From CAG-238 sp934277695 (GTDB lineage: Bacteria > Bacillota > Clostridia > Peptostreptococcales > Anaerovoracaceae), in the NCBI GenBank assembly GCA_934277695.1, contig CAKQVG010000003.1, forward strand, positions 1 through 64,000: a stretch of 64,000 bases of DNA, read 5' to 3'. Positions 60,019-64,000 of the stretch are shown here, piece by piece. The first letter of the stretch is position 1. Every line of letters starts with the position of its first letter. The translations under genes and the position numbers were made by a program. The notes below the pieces were generated by a model. That model saw only the letters and a program-made list of their open reading frames with translations, was not told where the DNA came from and ran no database searches.

Positions 60019-61209
60019 ATGAAATTATCACAAAAGATTCAAGCCATGGAACTTTCCCCAATCAGAAAGTTTGTCCCTTATGCTGACGCTGCAAGAGCTG
60101 CAGGCAAGAAAGTTTACGGTCTTAACATCGGTCAGCCGGACATCAAGACTCCGAGGGCATTCTTTGATGCTGTAAAGAATTTTGACCAGGAAGTTCTTGC
60201 ATACGCAAACTCCCAGGGCGAAAAGTCACTCATCGAAGCTTTAATCGGTTACTACAAGAGAATCGGCATCGAATTCGAAAACAAAGACATCTTAATCACA
60301 AACGGCGGTTCTGAAGCTCTTTCCATGATTTTCACCGGTATTCTTGATGAAGGCGACGAAGTAATCATGGCTGAACCTTTCTACACAAACTATAAGACAT
60401 TTATCAAGGCTGCAGGCGGCGAAGTTGTTGCAATTCCTACAACTGCAGACGACGGATATCAGTATGCGGTAAGAGAAAAGATCGAAGGCGTTATTTCTCC
60501 TAAGACAAAAGCCATCGCAATCATCAACCCGGGCAACCCTACAGGCAAGGTTCTTACAAAAGAAGAAATGGATCTTATCGTTGATATCGTTGTTAAGAAT
60601 GACTTATATCTCATCTGCGACGAAGTTTACAGAGAATTCGTTTATGATGGCAAAGAAATGTCCTCATTCGGTACATATAAAGAAGCTGAGCAGAATGTAA
60701 TTATCGTTGACTCCGTATCCAAGAGATTCTCCGCTTGCGGCGCAAGAATCGGTTCCATCGCATCCAAGAACGAAGAATTAATGGGCAACTTAATGAAACT
60801 CTGCCAGGCAAGACTTTGCGTTCCTACATTAGACCAGGTTGGTTCTGCTGCTCTTTACAATCTTGATCCGTCCTACTTCGATGACATCAAGAAAGAATAT
60901 GAACACAGAAGAAATGTTTCCGTTGAAGCACTCAACGAAATCGAAGGAATCAAGTACGGTGTTCCGGAAGGCGCATTCTATATCACTTGCCAGCTTCCGG
61001 TTGACAACGCAGAAAAATTCTTAATGTTCCTGCTTACAGAGTTTGACGTTGACGGTGAAACATGCATGTTCGCACCTGCAGGCGGATTCTACGGCACAAA
61101 GGGCGTAGGACAGTCCGATATCCGTATCGCATATGTTCTCAAGGCAGAAGACATGAAAGCCGGAATCAATATCATCAAAGAAGGTATCAAGGCATATAAC
61201 GCAAAATAA
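60019..61209 (+). CDS. Pyridoxal-phosphate aminotransferase, class I/II
   Basis: A 396-residue fold-type I aminotransferase: GLNIGQPDIKTP, NGGSEALSMIFTGIL, INPGNPTGKVLTKEEM, CDEVYREFVYDG and the cofactor lysine in DSVSKRFSACGARIGS (about residue 235). It is most like the aspartate/aromatic group (AspB-like), but the substrate is not decided by sequence. AGAGGAG precedes the ATG. Codon choice (frequent AAG, GAA, CTT and ATC) resembles that of the nuoEFG-like genes and suggests high expression. It stands alone between tlyA and mutS. Confidence 0.9.
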   Translation: MKLSQKIQAMELSPIRKFVPYADAARAAGKKVYGLNIGQPDIKTPRAFFDAVKNFDQEVLAYANSQGEKSLIEALIGYYKRIGIEFENKDILITNGGSEALSMIFTGILDEGDEVIMAEPFYTNYKTFIKAAGGEVVAIPTTADDGYQYAVREKIEGVISPKTKAIAIINPGNPTGKVLTKEEMDLIVDIVVKNDLYLICDEVYREFVYDGKEMSSFGTYKEAEQNVIIVDSVSKRFSACGARIGSIASKNEELMGNLMKLCQARLCVPTLDQVGSAALYNLDPSYFDDIKKEYEHRRNVSVEALNEIEGIKYGVPEGAFYITCQLPVDNAEKFLMFLLTEFDVDGETCMFAPAGGFYGTKGVGQSDIRIAYVLKAEDMKAGINIIKEGIKAYNAK

Positions 61210-61227
61210 TAAAAAAGGAGTTTTTTC

Positions 61228-63852
61228 ATGAAATTATCCCCAATGATGCAGCAGTATTTAGATATTAAGGAACAGTACAAAGACTGTATTCTGTTCTTCA
61301 GACTGGGGGACTTTTACGAAATGTTTTTCGATGATGCACTCCTTGCATCGAAAGAACTTGAATTAACTTTAACAGGCAAAAGCTGCGGTCAGGAGGAAAG
61401 GGCGCCCATGTGCGGCGTTCCTTTCCATGCCGCAGATTCTTATATTGCCAAACTTGTCGAAAAAGGCCACAAAGTTGCCATCTGTGAACAGACCGAAGAC
61501 CCCGCACAGGCGAAGGGCATTGTCAAGCGCGAAGTCATACAGATTGTAACGCCCGGAACCATCACATCTCAGTCGATTCTTTCTGAGAAAGAAAACAACT
61601 ACCTGGCATCCGTCTATGCAGGCAGTGATGCGATGTCCGTGGCATATTGCGACATTTCGACAGGAGAACTCTATCTTACCGAATATAAGGGCAGCGACCT
61701 ATATGACGTAATTCTTAACGAGCTTGTAAAAATCAATGCAAGCGAAATTATTCTTTCTCAGACTTTTTCTGAAGAATATCCGACAGACGAAATCAAAAAT
61801 ATCACGGGGGCATATATAAACATCCTCGGAGATGCATATTTCTCAGAAAAGAGCTGCGAAGAAATCATCAAAGCTCAGTTTAACTGTATCTCGATTACGG
61901 GGCTTGGTCTGGATTTTCGCCCGTGTGCGGTTCCTGCACTTGGAGCTCTGCTCAACTATCTGCTTGAAACACAGAAACAGACTTTAAAACATCTTACCCA
62001 TATCAACATTTACGAAATCGGCATGCATATGGCGCTTGATAAGGCGACTATACGCAATCTTGAAATAACCGAAACTCTGTACGAAAAGAAAATTCAGGGT
62101 TCGCTTCTCGGCATTCTCGACAAGACACATACCGCAATGGGATCGCGAAAGATGAGACAATGGCTCAGGGAACCGCTGAACAATGCAAAGGAAATCAATC
62201 TCAGGCTTGACGGTGTCGAAGAACTATATAACGAGCTTATTATCCGGAACAATATCAAACAAAACCTCAAGCAGATTTACGACTTTGAGCGTTTGGCGGG
62301 ACGAATTGCGTGCGGAAATGCAAACGGAAAAGATTTAATTGCTTTACGAAACTCCATAGCAGTGCTTCCGGAAATCAAATCGGACCTCGGAGTGCTTCAT
62401 TCGGATATCATGCAAAGCATTGATTCGAGAATATGCGACCTTTCGGCAGTATATAATATCATCGACCGCGCAATCTGCGACGAACCGCCTTTTACAGTCA
62501 AGGAAGGCAGTTTGATTAAAGACGGTTATTCGGAGGAATTGGACAATCTTAAGTTCTCCATTAAGGATGCGAAGACATGGATTTCGACGCTGGAAGGGAA
62601 AGAGCGCGAACGCACCGGAATCAAAAATTTGAAAGTAGGATATAACCGCGTGTTTGGCTATTATCTTGAGGTCACCCGCTCCTATTATGATTTAATCCCG
62701 GAAAACTATATCCGCAAGCAGACGCTTGCCAATGCGGAACGTTTCATAACGCCGGAACTCAAAGAAATGGAAGGACTTGTGCTCAATGCGGAGACCAAAA
62801 TCAACCGAATGGAATACGACCTCTTTGTTGAGGTGAGAAATTTCATAGAGGGTTACATAAAAGATATACAGTCAACCTCTTCGGCTGTTGCGGAACTTGA
62901 CGTTCTCACATCCTTTGCACATGTAAGCGACAAGCTGGGTTATGTCAAACCGCTTGTTGACGAGTCATTCGAGCTTGAGATCGTGAAAGGAAGACATCCG
63001 GTCATCGAACAGACTGTTTCAAACGGCATGTTCGTTTCCAACGATACCTATTTGAATAATACAAACGAAAGCATGCTGCTCATCACAGGTCCGAACATGG
63101 CCGGAAAGTCCACATACATGCGCCAGACCGCTTTAATCGTTTTGATGGCTCAGGCAGGCTGTTTCGTGCCTTGTGAGCGTGCAAAAATCGGCGTGTGCGA
63201 CAGAATCTTCACGCGTATCGGCGCTTCGGACAATCTCGCACAGGGACAGTCGACGTTCTTTGTGGAAATGAGTGAGCTTTCGTATATTTTGAACAATGCA
63301 AAGGCTCGCAGCCTGATTATCCTCGACGAAATCGGAAGAGGGACAAGCACCTATGACGGCCTTTCCATCGCGTGGGCGGCGGTCGAGTACCTTTGTAACG
63401 ATAACACACATATTCGAACGCTTTTTGCAACGCATTACCATGAACTCACGGCACTGGAAGGCGAACGATACGGAGTCAAGAATCTGAATGTCGATGTCGC
63501 GGAGGAAAACGGGAATATCGCATTCCTTCACAAAATTGTCGAAGGCTCTGCAAGCAGAAGCTACGGAATCCATGTTGCAAAGCTTGCGGGGATACCGAAA
63601 GTTCTGCTTGAGCGCGCACAGGAAAAACTTGCGGAGCTTGAAACGGCGGCTCCTTCACAGAGTGTGATGTACGGTGACTTGACAACGGCTTCAAACACAA
63701 AAGCCGCAGAACCTTGCGAAGAGCAGATTTCCATGTTCTCGTTTGCGCCGAATCCGGTAGTCGAAAAACTCAAAGCACTCAATCTGATGGAAATCACGCC
63801 CTCAAAGGCATTTGAAATATTAGAAGAACTGAAAGCATCGCTGGATAAATAG
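61228..63852 (+). CDS. mutS: DNA mismatch repair protein MutS
   Basis: 874 residues: the mismatch-binding domain at the N terminus with FFRLGDFYEMFFDDA, connector, lever and clamp regions, then the ATPase with Walker A GPNMAGKSTYMRQ (about 621), LDEIGRGTSTYDGLS and FATHYHELTALE. This is MutS1, since it has the mismatch-reading FYE motif. AAGGAG precedes the ATG. mutL is not in the window; a different gene follows. Confidence 0.97.
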   Translation: MKLSPMMQQYLDIKEQYKDCILFFRLGDFYEMFFDDALLASKELELTLTGKSCGQEERAPMCGVPFHAADSYIAKLVEKGHKVAICEQTEDPAQAKGIVKREVIQIVTPGTITSQSILSEKENNYLASVYAGSDAMSVAYCDISTGELYLTEYKGSDLYDVILNELVKINASEIILSQTFSEEYPTDEIKNITGAYINILGDAYFSEKSCEEIIKAQFNCISITGLGLDFRPCAVPALGALLNYLLETQKQTLKHLTHINIYEIGMHMALDKATIRNLEITETLYEKKIQGSLLGILDKTHTAMGSRKMRQWLREPLNNAKEINLRLDGVEELYNELIIRNNIKQNLKQIYDFERLAGRIACGNANGKDLIALRNSIAVLPEIKSDLGVLHSDIMQSIDSRICDLSAVYNIIDRAICDEPPFTVKEGSLIKDGYSEELDNLKFSIKDAKTWISTLEGKERERTGIKNLKVGYNRVFGYYLEVTRSYYDLIPENYIRKQTLANAERFITPELKEMEGLVLNAETKINRMEYDLFVEVRNFIEGYIKDIQSTSSAVAELDVLTSFAHVSDKLGYVKPLVDESFELEIVKGRHPVIEQTVSNGMFVSNDTYLNNTNESMLLITGPNMAGKSTYMRQTALIVLMAQAGCFVPCERAKIGVCDRIFTRIGASDNLAQGQSTFFVEMSELSYILNNAKARSLIILDEIGRGTSTYDGLSIAWAAVEYLCNDNTHIRTLFATHYHELTALEGERYGVKNLNVDVAEENGNIAFLHKIVEGSASRSYGIHVAKLAGIPKVLLERAQEKLAELETAAPSQSVMYGDLTTASNTKAAEPCEEQISMFSFAPNPVVEKLKALNLMEITPSKAFEILEELKASLDK

Positions 63853-63872
63853 TAAAACCAGGGGGTAAAAAA

Positions 63873-64000
63873 ATGTTGAACAAAGATTGGTATGAAATAA
63901 GAAAAGGGGATGACACCGTCTATGCTTTTTGCGAGCATAAGCATGCACAGTGGGTACATTCTTTCCTGATTTTGGGTGAAAAGCTCAGCGTACTGTTCGA
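63873..64000 (+). CDS. Metallo-beta-lactamase-fold protein, N-terminal part
   Basis: Only the first 42 codons are inside the window and the gene runs off the end. The peptide WYEIRKGDDTVYAFCEHKHA and QWVHSFLILGEKLSVLF resembles the N terminus of MBL-fold hydrolases, in which a DTG motif comes next. GGGGGT lies before the ATG. The identity is provisional because the metal-binding motif is not visible. Confidence 0.6.
   Translation, partial: MLNKDWYEIRKGDDTVYAFCEHKHAQWVHSFLILGEKLSVLF

Noticed and set aside
1..64000. CRISPR array, prophage or complete insertion sequence
   Set aside because: No regularly spaced repeats, phage structural genes, integrase or transposase were seen.

Overview
The window looks like a chromosome segment of a strictly anaerobic, spore-forming Clostridia member (Firmicutes) of moderate-to-low GC. 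The evidence is a complete spoIIIA operon, a fused secDF, RNase J, YlbF, HemZ, a 2-hydroxyacyl-CoA dehydratase activase, and NADH/ferredoxin-type iron-sulfur electron-transfer genes. Gene order is broadly clostridial. I cannot fix the genus from sequence alone. Nearly everything lies on the + strand; only prfC and a ykgJ-type gene are on the - strand.

Region by region. 1-0.4 kb: no gene, but direct and inverted repeats that may be the edge of a mobile element. 0.4-4.1 kb: prfC, a MATE efflux pump and a cysteine-cluster protein. 4.2-9.3 kb: a 1405-residue dehydratase activase and yebC. 9.3-9.5 kb: a structured RNA that I read as 6S RNA. 9.5-15.2 kb: a formate/nitrite channel, polA, coaE and a membrane-anchored solute-binding protein. 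15.3-32.8 kb: tRNA-Leu(CAA)-yajC, then a long housekeeping run secDF-relA-dtd-MBL-hemZ-hisS-aspS-nadD(fusion)-yqeK-rsfS-leuS-rnjA-ylbF. No terminator was seen inside this run. 32.8-37.5 kb: efp, mltG, a TrmR-like methyltransferase, a U32 peptidase-family protein and a CBS/CorC protein.

37.6-43.4 kb: a three-gene electron-transfer complex of NuoE-like and NuoF-like subunits plus a NuoG-like protein that carries an embedded GltD/NfnB-type FAD-NAD(P) module. 43.4-49 kb is the most accessory-looking part. It holds nhaC behind a structured leader that can mask its ribosome binding site, a membrane-bound LuxR-type regulator, an EFR1-type flavodoxin-ferredoxin, a frameshifted gene, azlCD and a 23-codon lipopeptide gene that is too short for routine gene calling. 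49-53.2 kb: spoIIIAA-AH with a very short SpoIIIAF. 53.3-64 kb: asp23, nusB, a TsaD-like paralogue, xseA-xseB-ispA-dxs-tlyA, an aminotransferase, mutS and the start of a metallo-beta-lactamase-fold protein cut by the window end.

Taken together, most of the window is housekeeping: translation, stringent response, replication and repair, isoprenoids and secretion. The points of novelty are the NuoG-NfnB fusion complex, the nhaC leader RNA, the tiny lipopeptide gene, the zinc-ribbon-NadD fusion and the cut-down SpoIIIAF. No CRISPR array, rRNA, complete insertion sequence or prophage was seen.
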